Shown piece by piece: positions 1 through 7,830 of a stretch of DNA of 64,000 nt. How positions within the stretch are numbered: position 1 is the first letter of the stretch; every line of letters starts with the position of its first letter. The DNA comes from Chromatiales bacterium (GTDB lineage: Bacteria > Pseudomonadota > Gammaproteobacteria > Chromatiales > Chromatiaceae): positions 1 through 64,000 of the forward strand of contig JANQEV010000019.1 in NCBI GenBank assembly GCA_028278145.1. The letters are read 5' to 3'. The position numbers and the translations under genes are program-made. Below the pieces are notes generated by a model. It ran no database searches, was not told the DNA's origin, and saw only the letters and a program-made list of their open reading frames with translations.

Positions 1-335
1 TTACCGAGGGCAAAGAAGAAGCAGTACATGGCGCTAAGCCCGGCAACGGCCCTTAATAGATGTAAGTGAACTATTTTGGTCTGCAGCAGCTCAGCCCGGT
101 TGCGCAGGATCAGTGGAGATAGCAGCAGTAGCCCTAATATGTTGCGTAGAAACACAATCATCTCGTTGGGAAGAGAGGTGGAGAGTGCCTTTACACAGGC
201 TCCCATGGAGGCAAACATCAGTTCTGAGGCTATGATTAATATTGCTCCGAGGAATAGGTTCTGGCGGTATAACATCTGCTGGATAGTGTTCTGCTTAGTG
301 AGACTGTTGCGTTGGGCGTGAATGGTACGCAACAT
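1..335 (-). CDS. DMT (EamA-like) family transporter, N-terminal part, cut by window edge
   Basis: An open minus-strand frame starts at the ATG at 335 and runs off the left edge, giving about 111 residues. After a hydrophilic N-terminus it shows a first membrane helix (LFLGAILIIASELMFASMGA) and a second (FLRNILGLLLLSPLIL), then ends in the third, LLRAVAGLSAMYCFFFALG. The order 'short loop, N-E-M-I-V-F-L-R-N' and the AMYCFFFAL helix are typical of EamA/RhaT drug-metabolite permeases, which have ten helices. The substrate cannot be told. The ribosome-binding site is weak, and an in-frame ATG at 275 is a possible alternative start. The gene is divergent from the sirtuin gene, with only 44 bases between start codons. 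Confidence 0.7.
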   Translation of the reverse strand, partial: MLRTIHAQRNSLTKQNTIQQMLYRQNLFLGAILIIASELMFASMGACVKALSTSLPNEMIVFLRNILGLLLLSPLILRNRAELLQTKIVHLHLLRAVAGLSAMYCFFFALG

Positions 336-379
336 CAGTTAATATAGGAACACAATTGCTGTAATGGAGGGTTGTCAAA

Positions 380-1108
380 ATGCACACAGAACAGGCCATC
401 TCAACTGTTAGGGATTGGATCCAGGACCATGAGCGTGTGGCTGTTCTCACCGGTGCCGGCATCTCTGCAGAAAGCGGGGTGCCCACCTTTCGTGGTCCGG
501 AGGGGTTGTGGCGTCAATATCGGGCAGAGGATCTGGCCACACCCGAGGCCTTCGCCCGCGATCCTGAATTGGTCTGGGAGTGGTATGACTGGCGGCGCTC
601 CATAGTGGCGGAGACTAAACCTAATCCTGGACACCTGGCCCTGGCAGAGATGGAACGGCTGGTTAACAACTTTACCCTTATTACCCAGAACGTAGATGGC
701 CTGCATGATGTTGCGGGATCAGCCCATCCTCTGAAGTTGCACGGCGATATCTGGGAGATGCGCTGCACCAGATGTAGCAACCAGCTGGTTAATCGTGAGG
801 TGCCCCTCAATCCACTGCCTCCAATGTGTGACTGCGGATCCATGCTGCGCCCCAACATCGTCTGGTTTGGTGAATCGCTGCCACCACTGGTCCTGGATCA
901 GGCCTGGGCTGCTGCAGAGCATGCCGAACTGTTTCTGGTTATCGGCACCTCTGCTCTGGTACATCCTGCCGCCAGCCTCCCCCTGGTTGCCCAGAGGTCG
1001 GGAGCAAAGGTTGTAGAGGTGAATCTTGAGCCAACAGCCATAACCGACCAGGTTGATGTGAGTTTGATGGGGCCTTCAGGAGAGATTTTACCGCAGTTGC
1101 TGGCCTGA
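380..1108 (+). CDS. cobB: NAD-dependent protein deacylase, SIR2 family (SIRT5-like, class III)
   Basis: This 242-residue sirtuin should remove acyl groups from protein lysines using NAD+. Visible motifs are GAGIS (25-29), TQNVDGLH (102-109), the catalytic His121 in LHGD, and a zinc site of Cys129, Cys132, Cys150 and Cys152. Tyr69 and Arg72 form the YxxR pair that in SIRT5 and CobB reads the carboxylate of succinyl- or malonyl-lysine, so desuccinylase/demalonylase activity is likely alongside deacetylation. The zinc loop ends in CDCG, a tight CxC pair. The product lacks the N-terminal extension of E. coli CobB. It stands alone, divergent from the DMT permease gene. The family is certain; substrate preference is inference from the two residues. 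Confidence 0.93.
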   Translation: MHTEQAISTVRDWIQDHERVAVLTGAGISAESGVPTFRGPEGLWRQYRAEDLATPEAFARDPELVWEWYDWRRSIVAETKPNPGHLALAEMERLVNNFTLITQNVDGLHDVAGSAHPLKLHGDIWEMRCTRCSNQLVNREVPLNPLPPMCDCGSMLRPNIVWFGESLPPLVLDQAWAAAEHAELFLVIGTSALVHPAASLPLVAQRSGAKVVEVNLEPTAITDQVDVSLMGPSGEILPQLLA

Positions 1109-1260
1109 TTGGTCGCGGCCTTTGTCTGAGGTGCGGTATGTCGAAAAACACTTTTTTTACTGTGATGAGCAATCTCCTACAATAAATACAGCAGTTGTGT
1201 TCAGGGCCAACTTTCAATGTTTGGCACATTTCAAATAATAAGCAACTAAGGAAGGAAGCT

Positions 1261-2310
1261 ATGATCGATCCTAATAAAACGCTAGCGTTGATCAAGGGTG
1301 GACTGCTGGAGCCGAAGCAGACATGGGCCAGTTACCATGGTGAGAACCATGACTGGAAAGAGACGGCGGCACTACTTACTGGACCCTTGATCCTTGTCTC
1401 CGTGGTTTTGTCTGCTCTGTTTGCCTGGATGTTCAGCAGCCATTACATGATCATGCGTGGTCCGGGTGGATTGGGTGGCCTGCTCCTGGGGCTGGTGTTT
1501 GCCGTTATTGGCATTGTATTGGCGAGCCTCATCTTCAGTTCTCTGGCCGGGGTGTTTAAAGGCAAGCCGGATTTCAGCCGTGGCCTTGCCGCACTTTCCC
1601 TGGCGTCCATCCCTGCCTATATAGGCAATATCCTCGGGGCCCTGCCCTGGATCGGTTGGTTACTGGCACTGGGGTTGGGCATCCTCTCCCTGGTGTTCCT
1701 GTACCAGATAATCCCCTTGTATCTGAAGGTGCCGGACGACAAGCGTGTGCCCCACTATATCCTGGCATTGTTATCCACCATTGTGGTCTCTTTTATCCTG
1801 GCCACAGTCCTGGGGCTGGGATCTATTACCGGTTATCAATCGGGCATGCTGAGTGATTCCACCCGTGGAGCGAATAACGGTTCACCTTTGGTGTTCGGTG
1901 AGATGGGGCGTCAGGCTCAGATCATGGAGCAGGCTGAGGCAGACAGATACGATCCGCCGGCCAATGGCAGGATCAGCGAATCACAGATGGAACGTTACCT
2001 GGACGTAATGAAAAAGACCGCGGATCTGAATCGTGAGCAGGCTGCAACTTTCAGACAGCTGGAGGCCAAGAAAGATGAGCGTGGCAACATCAATCTGGGT
2101 GACCTGGGTAAACTCACTGGCAGTATCATGGGTGCGGTAACTGCCGAGATGCAGGTGGTGAAGACCGGTGGTGGCAACTGGGCCGAGCACATGTGGGTGA
2201 AGCAGCAGTTACAGATAGCCCGTATCCAGAAAGACATCAGTGATGAGGTGAAGCATAACTACGCGCTGTATCAGAAATATGCCGAGCGGCTGCGGCAGGC
2301 AGAAGAGTAG
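1261..2310 (+). CDS. Yip1-family integral membrane protein
   Basis: The frame is open further upstream, but the start is placed at 1261 because a GGAAGG ribosome-binding site lies just before this ATG. The 349-residue product has a soluble N-terminus with a Yip1-like opening (LIKGGLLEPKQTWASY), about five hydrophobic segments between residues 35 and 190, then a long hydrophilic C-terminal half rich in Gln, Glu and Lys that is probably helical. Yip1-domain proteins are membrane proteins of unknown function in bacteria. The polar tail of about 150 residues is longer than a minimal Yip1 protein. There is no operon partner: the sirtuin gene ends 152 bases upstream and the next gene converges from the other strand. 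Confidence 0.7.
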   Translation: MIDPNKTLALIKGGLLEPKQTWASYHGENHDWKETAALLTGPLILVSVVLSALFAWMFSSHYMIMRGPGGLGGLLLGLVFAVIGIVLASLIFSSLAGVFKGKPDFSRGLAALSLASIPAYIGNILGALPWIGWLLALGLGILSLVFLYQIIPLYLKVPDDKRVPHYILALLSTIVVSFILATVLGLGSITGYQSGMLSDSTRGANNGSPLVFGEMGRQAQIMEQAEADRYDPPANGRISESQMERYLDVMKKTADLNREQAATFRQLEAKKDERGNINLGDLGKLTGSIMGAVTAEMQVVKTGGGNWAEHMWVKQQLQIARIQKDISDEVKHNYALYQKYAERLRQAEE

Positions 2311-2338
2311 TTGTTCCCAGTCTGTGGTGTACCTACAT

Positions 2339-2869
2339 CTACCGGCTTCTGACGTACTCGTACATGACGATAGATGCAGCCACGCTGACGTTAAGGCTTT
2401 CTATGTTTCCGAACTGGGGAATGGATAGGCCCTGGATGTCTGGATAGTCGTCAGGATCAAAACTCAATCCAAACTCCTCATGTCCGAATACAAAGGCACT
2501 TTTAACGGGTAGCTCTATATCCGCCAGCAGGTTGGCAGTGCCTGCCTCCAGGGCAAAAATAGTATAGCCGCGCTCTTGCAGGTTGGCGTGACACTCGGAA
2601 AATTCATCGAAGAAGCGGGCGGGTACGTTCTTGAATGCACCCTTGGCAGCAGCAGGATCAAAAGGCCCTATGTTGATCAGATGGACCTCATGAGCCCCGA
2701 ATACCTCGGCGCTACGCAGGATCTTGGGAATGTTGAAGCCGGCCTTGAGGCTGTCCATGACCACGATGAAGTCATGCGCCCCTGGTGTGGCCAACAGATT
2801 GCGCTGGCGCTGTTTTGCGTAGCGTTGCATGGCCTGGTTGTGGGCGCGTTTGCGTTTTTTACTTGGCAT
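2339..2869 (-). CDS. SpoU/TrmH-family RNA 2'-O-methyltransferase
   Basis: This is a 176-residue SPOUT methyltransferase that should use S-adenosylmethionine to methylate a ribose 2'-OH in tRNA or rRNA. The three family motifs are present: Asn46 to Arg52 in the FNIPKILRSAE segment (motif 1), GHEEFGLS at 129-136 (motif 2) and IPQFGNIESLNVSVA at 150-164 (motif 3, the trefoil knot). The first 25 residues are very basic (PSKKRKRAHNQ), probably for RNA contact. It resembles the short TrmH-like proteins rather than RlmB or TrmH, which carry extra domains. The target nucleotide is unknown. It is convergent with the Yip1 gene, with 28 bases between stops. Confidence 0.85.
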   Translation of the reverse strand: MPSKKRKRAHNQAMQRYAKQRQRNLLATPGAHDFIVVMDSLKAGFNIPKILRSAEVFGAHEVHLINIGPFDPAAAKGAFKNVPARFFDEFSECHANLQERGYTIFALEAGTANLLADIELPVKSAFVFGHEEFGLSFDPDDYPDIQGLSIPQFGNIESLNVSVAASIVMYEYVRSR

Positions 2870-3064
2870 ATGGTCCCTGATTTGGTGTCTGCTGCCGGAT
2901 AATACCCCTGTCCTGTAATGCCCGTCACTGGGTATTGCATAAAAACTGGCTGCATATTTCCCCCCTATCTGAGAGAATTGGTATACACATGTCAGATCTA
3001 CTGGCAGGACCCTGGGGAGTGCCCATGGTCCCTCAATTCAATCTGGATAAAAGAGAATTCCCAT

Positions 3065-3493
3065 ATGACACAAGCGAAAAACGGCGACACCGTAAAGGTG
3101 CACTATACTGGCACCCTGGATGACGGTAGCCAGTTTGACTCCTCAGTTGGCAGAGAACCGCTGGAGGTAACTCTGGGTGAAGGACAGGTAATCCCTGGAT
3201 TTGAGCAGGGCATTGAGGGCATGCAGGTGGGTGAGACCAAGCAGGTACATATCCCTGTCAACGAGGCCTATGGTCAGCGTCATGAGGAGTTGGTGCAGAC
3301 GGTCAGCCGTGAACAGCTCCCAGAGGATGTTGATATCCAGATTGGCATGCAGTTTCAGGTGGATGGTGGCAATGGCCCGCTGATCCTGACTGTCACTGAG
3401 GTGACGGATGAAACCGCTACCCTGGACGGCAATCACCCCATGGCAGGGAATAATCTGAATTTCGAACTTGAACTGGTTGAGGTTGTTTCCTGA
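3065..3493 (+). CDS. FKBP-type peptidyl-prolyl cis-trans isomerase, SlyD-like
   Basis: The start at 3065 gives a 142-residue product of normal length; the open frame extends upstream without a credible start. Residues 1-70 and about 125-142 make the FKBP half (VKVHYTGTLDDGSQFDSS, then GQVIPGFEQGIEGMQVGE). Residues 70-125 form the inserted insert-in-flap chaperone domain found in SlyD and FkpB. The protein should isomerise prolyl bonds in the cytoplasm and aid folding. It lacks the His/Cys-rich nickel-binding tail of E. coli SlyD and so is closer to the FkpB or tail-less SlyD type. No operon partner is evident. Confidence 0.9.
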   Translation: MTQAKNGDTVKVHYTGTLDDGSQFDSSVGREPLEVTLGEGQVIPGFEQGIEGMQVGETKQVHIPVNEAYGQRHEELVQTVSREQLPEDVDIQIGMQFQVDGGNGPLILTVTEVTDETATLDGNHPMAGNNLNFELELVEVVS

Positions 3494-3580
3494 TTTAGAT
3501 CTTGATTTAGTGATGGGCGGTATAAAGATCAGGAAGTCGTATACAGTCATTTTCAGCAAATTTCTATCAGTGACTGTTAT

Positions 3581-4741
3581 ATGATTCTTCCTGATTACAC
3601 TGGCGGCAGTATTGTCAATCTCATGTCTTCGATTGAGCAGGGTATGGGATCAGAGTTTGAGCTATATCCTGCTGCGCCAGCCCTGCCGGTTTCTGAATTG
3701 CAGGAGTGCGACAATATAATCCTGCTGGTGGTGGACGGGCTCGGCTACGATTATCTCTCCACCATTGGTAATGGCAGTCATCTGCACGGCCATCTCAAGG
3801 CCAGCCTAACCTCGGTCTGTCCTTCCACTACCGCTGCTGCAGTACCCACGTTTCTCACCGGGGTGGCACCACAGCAGCATGGTTTTACCGGCTGGTTTAC
3901 CTGGTTTCGGGAGATGGGGAGTATTCTGGCGGTACTGCCATTCCAGACCAGACATGGTGGCTGCAGCCTGGGTCAGCTTGGTTTTACACCAGGAGTTCTT
4001 TCAGATACCGGGACCACATTTCACCGCATACAGGCCAGGTCTAATGTGGTGATGCCGGAGCATATTGCGCTGTCAGAATTTAACCTGGCCTTTCATGATG
4101 GAGCCAATATTCGCTCCTATAAAGGGATGGATAATTTCTTCAGTGTCATCAAGAATTCAATTGGTGACAATCAGGAGCGTGACTATGTCTATGCCTACTG
4201 GCCGGATTTCGATGGTCTGGCCCACTCCTGGGGTATAAACAGTCCGAATCTGGCACAGCACTTTGCTGAATTTGATGCGGCCTTTGGCAGGTTTGTCCAA
4301 CTCATGCAGGGAACCGGGACCAGGATCATAGTTACTGCTGACCATGGTTTTATCGATGTGCCATCCAGTGGTGTGGTGCAGATGAAGGACCATCCTGAAC
4401 TGGCAGATACCATGGTGATGCCACTGTGTGGTGAACAGCGTTTCGCCTACAGCTATGTGCATCCAGGTAAGATTGAACGTTTCCAGCAATATGTGGCTTC
4501 AGAGCTGTCACATGCAATGGATATATACTCCAGCAGTGAGCTTATAGAGCAGGGCTGGTTTGGTCTGGGCAGCCCACACCCGGAGCTGGAATCCAGGGTG
4601 GGACACTATGCAATGGTGATGAAGCCTGGCTTTAAGATAAGAGACCGGGTCCTGGGGGAAAAACCGAAACGGCATATCGGTGTGCATGGTGGGGTTACAC
4701 CAGAAGAGATGTATGTGCCGCTTATAGTTGTGGATTGTTAG
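3581..4741 (+). CDS. Alkaline-phosphatase-superfamily phosphodiesterase (NPP/type I)
   Basis: This 386-residue enzyme belongs to the type I phosphodiesterase / nucleotide pyrophosphatase group. Metal and nucleophile positions are recognisable: Asp52 in LLVVDGLGYD, Thr83/Thr84 in CPSTTAAAVPT as nucleophile, Asp211 and His215 in WPDFDGLAHSWG, Asp254-His255 in TADHGF, and a last His in IGVHGG near the C-terminus. These would hold two metal ions and hydrolyse a phosphate diester or pyrophosphate. No signal peptide is visible, so it is predicted to be cytoplasmic. The substrate is unknown. The flavin reductase-like gene follows after 10 bases, so the two are probably cotranscribed. Confidence 0.83.
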   Translation: MILPDYTGGSIVNLMSSIEQGMGSEFELYPAAPALPVSELQECDNIILLVVDGLGYDYLSTIGNGSHLHGHLKASLTSVCPSTTAAAVPTFLTGVAPQQHGFTGWFTWFREMGSILAVLPFQTRHGGCSLGQLGFTPGVLSDTGTTFHRIQARSNVVMPEHIALSEFNLAFHDGANIRSYKGMDNFFSVIKNSIGDNQERDYVYAYWPDFDGLAHSWGINSPNLAQHFAEFDAAFGRFVQLMQGTGTRIIVTADHGFIDVPSSGVVQMKDHPELADTMVMPLCGEQRFAYSYVHPGKIERFQQYVASELSHAMDIYSSSELIEQGWFGLGSPHPELESRVGHYAMVMKPGFKIRDRVLGEKPKRHIGVHGGVTPEEMYVPLIVVDC

Positions 4742-4751
4742 GTAGAGGTAT

Positions 4752-5366
4752 ATGGATATTAAGCTGAGTGAACTGAGTGCAGGTCAGGTCTATGCCACCA
4801 TGACCCAGGCCTTGATACCACGCCCCATTGCCTGGGTGCTGAGCGAGAATGAAGATGGAGGTTTTAATCTTGCTCCCTTCTCTTACTTTACCGCGGTCAG
4901 CAGTAAGCCACCCCTGATTATGCTGTCAGTGGGTAAGAAGCCGGATGGGAGTCCGAAAGACACCTGTGCCAATATACAGGCCCGGAGAGATTTCGTGGTG
5001 CACATCGCCCATCGGGAGATGATGGTGCCGGTTAATGAGAGCTCTGCCTCCCACCCTGCCGGTTTTTCTGAAGTGGATGCGCTGGGGCTGGAGGTGACCG
5101 AACTTGAGGGTTCCCGTCTGCCTAGGCTGGCGGAGTGTAGGCTGGCCATGGCCTGTGAACTGTACCAGATTCAGGAGATAGGTGATGCCCCCCAGGCCTT
5201 GATCTTCGGCCAGGTCAACAGCATATACGTGGATGATTCCATAGCTGGAAAGGATGAGAAGGGGCGCTACAAGATCCATGCTGACAGGCTTGATCCACTA
5301 GGTAGACTGGGTGCAGGAGAGTATCAGGGGTTTGGGCAGGTGATGCCTCTGGGCAGACCCAAGTGA
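4752..5366 (+). CDS. Flavin reductase family protein (FMN-binding split barrel)
   Basis: The 204-residue product carries the DIM6/NTAB flavin-reductase-like pattern: an N-terminal QALIPRPIAWVLS segment, NLAPFSYFTAVSSKPPLIMLSVG for flavin binding, then KDTCANIQARRDFVVHIA. Such proteins bind FMN and either supply reduced flavin to a monooxygenase or act as stand-alone oxidoreductases. No partner monooxygenase lies nearby, so the reaction is unknown. The gene sits 10 bases after the phosphodiesterase gene and 35 bases before a small membrane protein gene, forming a likely three-gene transcript. Confidence 0.85.
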   Translation: MDIKLSELSAGQVYATMTQALIPRPIAWVLSENEDGGFNLAPFSYFTAVSSKPPLIMLSVGKKPDGSPKDTCANIQARRDFVVHIAHREMMVPVNESSASHPAGFSEVDALGLEVTELEGSRLPRLAECRLAMACELYQIQEIGDAPQALIFGQVNSIYVDDSIAGKDEKGRYKIHADRLDPLGRLGAGEYQGFGQVMPLGRPK

Positions 5367-5401
5367 TATAGTCTGATTAAGTATTTTTTTGCAGGTAGAG
5401 T

Positions 5402-5848
5402 ATGAATAAACACCAGGAATTAGTGGAGCTGATAAGAGGTTTTTCCACCATAACAACAAGTCTGTGGGCGGTGTTGGCCATGCTGTTGCTATGGCTGGCC
5501 TGGCGTGCGGCCAAACGGCAGGATACCCGGATCCATAAGCGTTACATGATCATTATCGTTGCTGTGGCCTGGATCGCTTTCGAGATCTGGTTGATGAGCT
5601 TCCGCTATCCACAGCTGGCACCGGTGGTGCCTGAGGGGATGGATACCTGGATAATGTTGCCAAATCTGCTGATTCTGGTTCCCCTGGTGGGAGCTACTTT
5701 GATGATGTTGGCCCGTTGGCGCCAGTCAGTTCCCGGGGAACTGCTGGGTCATTTCAATACCCATCATCGTACCTATGGTAAGGTCTTTATCTCACTCTGG
5801 TGTGTGGGTTATCTGGGGGGATTGCTGAATACCCTGTTATTGACCTAG
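5402..5848 (+). CDS. Small four-helix membrane protein, DUF420-like
   Basis: This 148-residue protein has four hydrophobic segments at about 20-36, 47-65, 82-102 and 126-146. Loop histidines occur in HKRYM before helix 2 and in HFNTHHRTYGK before helix 4, a pattern resembling DUF420/CtaM-like proteins, which are linked to heme and cytochrome oxidase assembly. That assignment is tentative, since I compare only the spacing of the histidines and helices. An AGG ribosome-binding site precedes the ATG. The gene follows the flavin reductase gene and precedes arsC by 79 bases. Confidence 0.5.
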   Translation: MNKHQELVELIRGFSTITTSLWAVLAMLLLWLAWRAAKRQDTRIHKRYMIIIVAVAWIAFEIWLMSFRYPQLAPVVPEGMDTWIMLPNLLILVPLVGATLMMLARWRQSVPGELLGHFNTHHRTYGKVFISLWCVGYLGGLLNTLLLT

Positions 5849-5927
5849 GCTTGCCGGTAACACAATCTGGCAGAGATCCATCAAGCGTAATGTGTACAGT
5901 TCCAGGCTGTTCTGGAATGGAGGGAAT

Positions 5928-6281
5928 ATGGAAACAACCATCTATCACAACCCGCGTTGCAGTAAGAGTCGGGCAACACTTGAACTGATCACCAATGAAG
6001 GTGTTGAGCCATCAATAGTGACCTATCTGGAGACGCCTCCATCCAAGGAGGAGTTGGCAGATATTTTGCAGTTGCTGGGAGTGGATGCGCCTGAGATTAT
6101 CCGCTTTGGTGAGTCGGTGGCCAAGGAGTTGGGGTTGTCGCCAAAAGATGAACGCACCCAGTCTGAGTGGCTTGAGCTGATGGTGAAAAATCCGATTCTG
6201 ATGCAGCGGCCGATCGTGGTGGTGGGTGGCAGCAAGGCGATAATCGGACGTCCACCGGAGAATGTTCTAAGTATTATCTGA
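5928..6281 (+). CDS. arsC: Arsenate reductase (glutaredoxin type)
   Basis: The start at 5928 is chosen for its GGAGGGAAT ribosome-binding site and gives 117 residues, the usual ArsC length. The N-terminus HNPRCSKSR places catalytic Cys11 and the anion-binding arginine as in glutaredoxin-coupled ArsC, and LMQRPIVV holds the third arginine. It should reduce arsenate to arsenite with glutathione and glutaredoxin. There is no arsR, arsB or acr3 nearby, so this may be the housekeeping ArsC found singly in many gammaproteobacteria. A Spx or YffB-like role is the alternative, but the full CxxS-R site favours ArsC. Confidence 0.87.
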   Translation: METTIYHNPRCSKSRATLELITNEGVEPSIVTYLETPPSKEELADILQLLGVDAPEIIRFGESVAKELGLSPKDERTQSEWLELMVKNPILMQRPIVVVGGSKAIIGRPPENVLSII

Positions 6282-6297
6282 CTTAATCAGAAATAGG

Positions 6298-6996
6298 TCA
6301 GAACCTGAGGGCGTAGACCTTACCAGGCCGGTCGATAAAGTGGTTTCTGGTGCCCTGAATCTTTTCGATGGCGTTGTTGCGTCTCTTCTCCTCTGCATCC
6401 GGTGGATCCTCACGGTGCCACCGCTTCAACAGTTCTCCCTGCTTTTTGTAAAGCTTGAGGCCGTAGGTGCTATGCATGTAGAACATGGCGCGGGCGATAT
6501 TGCCACGGCTATCTGGTCGTGGCTCCACACGGCGCCGGCGCTGGTCGATCTCAATATCACACTTACCAAAACTCCGTCTTTCACCCTTGATCATGGCAAA
6601 GGCGTAGCTGCCACGGGCGTAGTTGATATCCTTGCGTGCCGGATATAGGTTGTGCATGTCCGCTTCGATGCGGTTGAACTCAGGGCTGGTTCTACGGCAG
6701 TGGCGGCGGTCCCGGCAGTGGAATCTCTTTAGGGTCCAGCCCATGGGAAACAGATGTTCAATATTAATATCCCGTCCCTTGTCGGATCCAAATCTACGGC
6801 CGCAGTAGATGGTCTCTCCCCCTTGGGGGTATACCTTGGACCAGAACAGGGGCAGGATGTTGAAATACTCTCCATCCGGTTGGCGATAGGCATTGGCTGC
6901 TGTACACATACATATGCCTAGCAGGGCAATAGCTATGTGGCTAAGCAGTCTATTTGTCCGCTTGCTGGTAGCGTGACAGTTCCTGGTCATATTCAT
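6298..6996 (-). CDS. endA: Endonuclease I (periplasmic or secreted DNase)
   Basis: The product resembles E. coli EndA and Vibrio Dns: NIEHLFPMGW carries the His-metal finger nuclease site, followed by DMHNLYPARKDINYARG. The N-terminus (NRLLSHIAIALLGICMCTAANA) is a signal peptide with cleavage after ANA, so the enzyme should act outside the cytoplasm on DNA. Several cysteines in the middle could form stabilising disulfides. The start at 6996 (or 6990) overlaps the end of the upstream PEP-mutase-like gene by about 40 bases, which suggests coupling. A longer frame from 7026 would put residues before the signal peptide and is disfavoured. Confidence 0.85.
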   Translation of the reverse strand: MNMTRNCHATSKRTNRLLSHIAIALLGICMCTAANAYRQPDGEYFNILPLFWSKVYPQGGETIYCGRRFGSDKGRDINIEHLFPMGWTLKRFHCRDRRHCRRTSPEFNRIEADMHNLYPARKDINYARGSYAFAMIKGERRSFGKCDIEIDQRRRRVEPRPDSRGNIARAMFYMHSTYGLKLYKKQGELLKRWHREDPPDAEEKRRNNAIEKIQGTRNHFIDRPGKVYALRF

Positions 6997-7825
6997 TAAA
7001 TCCAACAATTTCCCGTAGTTCGGCAAAGCTTAACATCTCGGGAGCGGGGTTACCCAGCTTCAGTGCTTCCAGTGCCTGGCCCATGGCGCGTGCGGCACTG
7101 CTGAGTAGGGTAAGGGGATAGGCGGCAATCTTAAAACCCATGGCTTCGAGTTCTGTGGGTGGCAGGGTAGGGGTGTCTCCTCCCTCCACCATGTTGGCCA
7201 TCTTATGTCCGGGGATTTTGCTACAGAACAGTTCCATCTCCTGTCTGCTCCTGGGGGCCTCCAGAAATATGATGTCGGCACCGGCATCGGCAAATGCCTG
7301 GCAGCGCCACAAGGCCTCGTCCATGCCGTGGTCGTGTCTGGCGTCGGTGCGGGCCATGATCAGGATGTCTGCTCCGGCCTCACGTTCATCCACAGCCGCC
7401 TTGATTCGAGTTACTGCCTCATCCCGATCGACTATGGTCTTCCCGCGGGTGTGACCACAGCGCTTGGGACTCTCCTGGTCCTCCAGCATGATGCAGGCGA
7501 ATCCGGCATCGGCATAGCCGCGTACACTGCGTCTGATATTGATGGGATTGCCATAGCCGGTATCACCATCACCTATGACCGGGATAGATACTGCGCTACA
7601 TATATTGCGTCCCTGATCCAGTATTTCACCGTAGGAGATCAGGCCGGTGTCAGGTAGTCCAAGCCGGGCCGAGGAAACGGCAAAGCCGCTCATGAAGGTG
7701 AGTGGAAAACCGGCCCTCTCTACCAGTCTGGCACTGAAGGCATCAAAGCAGCAGGGCATGGTGATCAGCCCTGGTCTGGCCAGCAGGCTGCGCAGATTTT
7801 CGGCCGGAGTGCCGTTTCCTGTCAT
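6950..7825 (-). CDS. Isocitrate lyase/PEP mutase family protein (oxaloacetate decarboxylase-like)
   Basis: The 291-residue TIM-barrel protein has the family signature PKRCGH, with catalytic Cys and His, the metal-binding stretch PVIGDGDTGYGNP and the ARTDAR segment. The superfamily includes methylisocitrate lyase PrpB, carboxyPEP mutase and oxaloacetate decarboxylase. Without prp genes nearby, a C-C bond lyase acting on a 2-oxo- or alpha-hydroxy-dicarboxylate is likely, but the substrate is not determined. The gene sits 5 bases after the FabD-like gene and overlaps endA downstream, so three genes share a transcript. Confidence 0.82.
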   Translation of the reverse strand: MTGNGTPAENLRSLLARPGLITMPCCFDAFSARLVERAGFPLTFMSGFAVSSARLGLPDTGLISYGEILDQGRNICSAVSIPVIGDGDTGYGNPINIRRSVRGYADAGFACIMLEDQESPKRCGHTRGKTIVDRDEAVTRIKAAVDEREAGADILIMARTDARHDHGMDEALWRCQAFADAGADIIFLEAPRSRQEMELFCSKIPGHKMANMVEGGDTPTLPPTELEAMGFKIAAYPLTLLSSAARAMGQALEALKLGNPAPEMLSFAELREIVGFNEYDQELSRYQQADK

Positions 7826-7830
7826 AGGCT

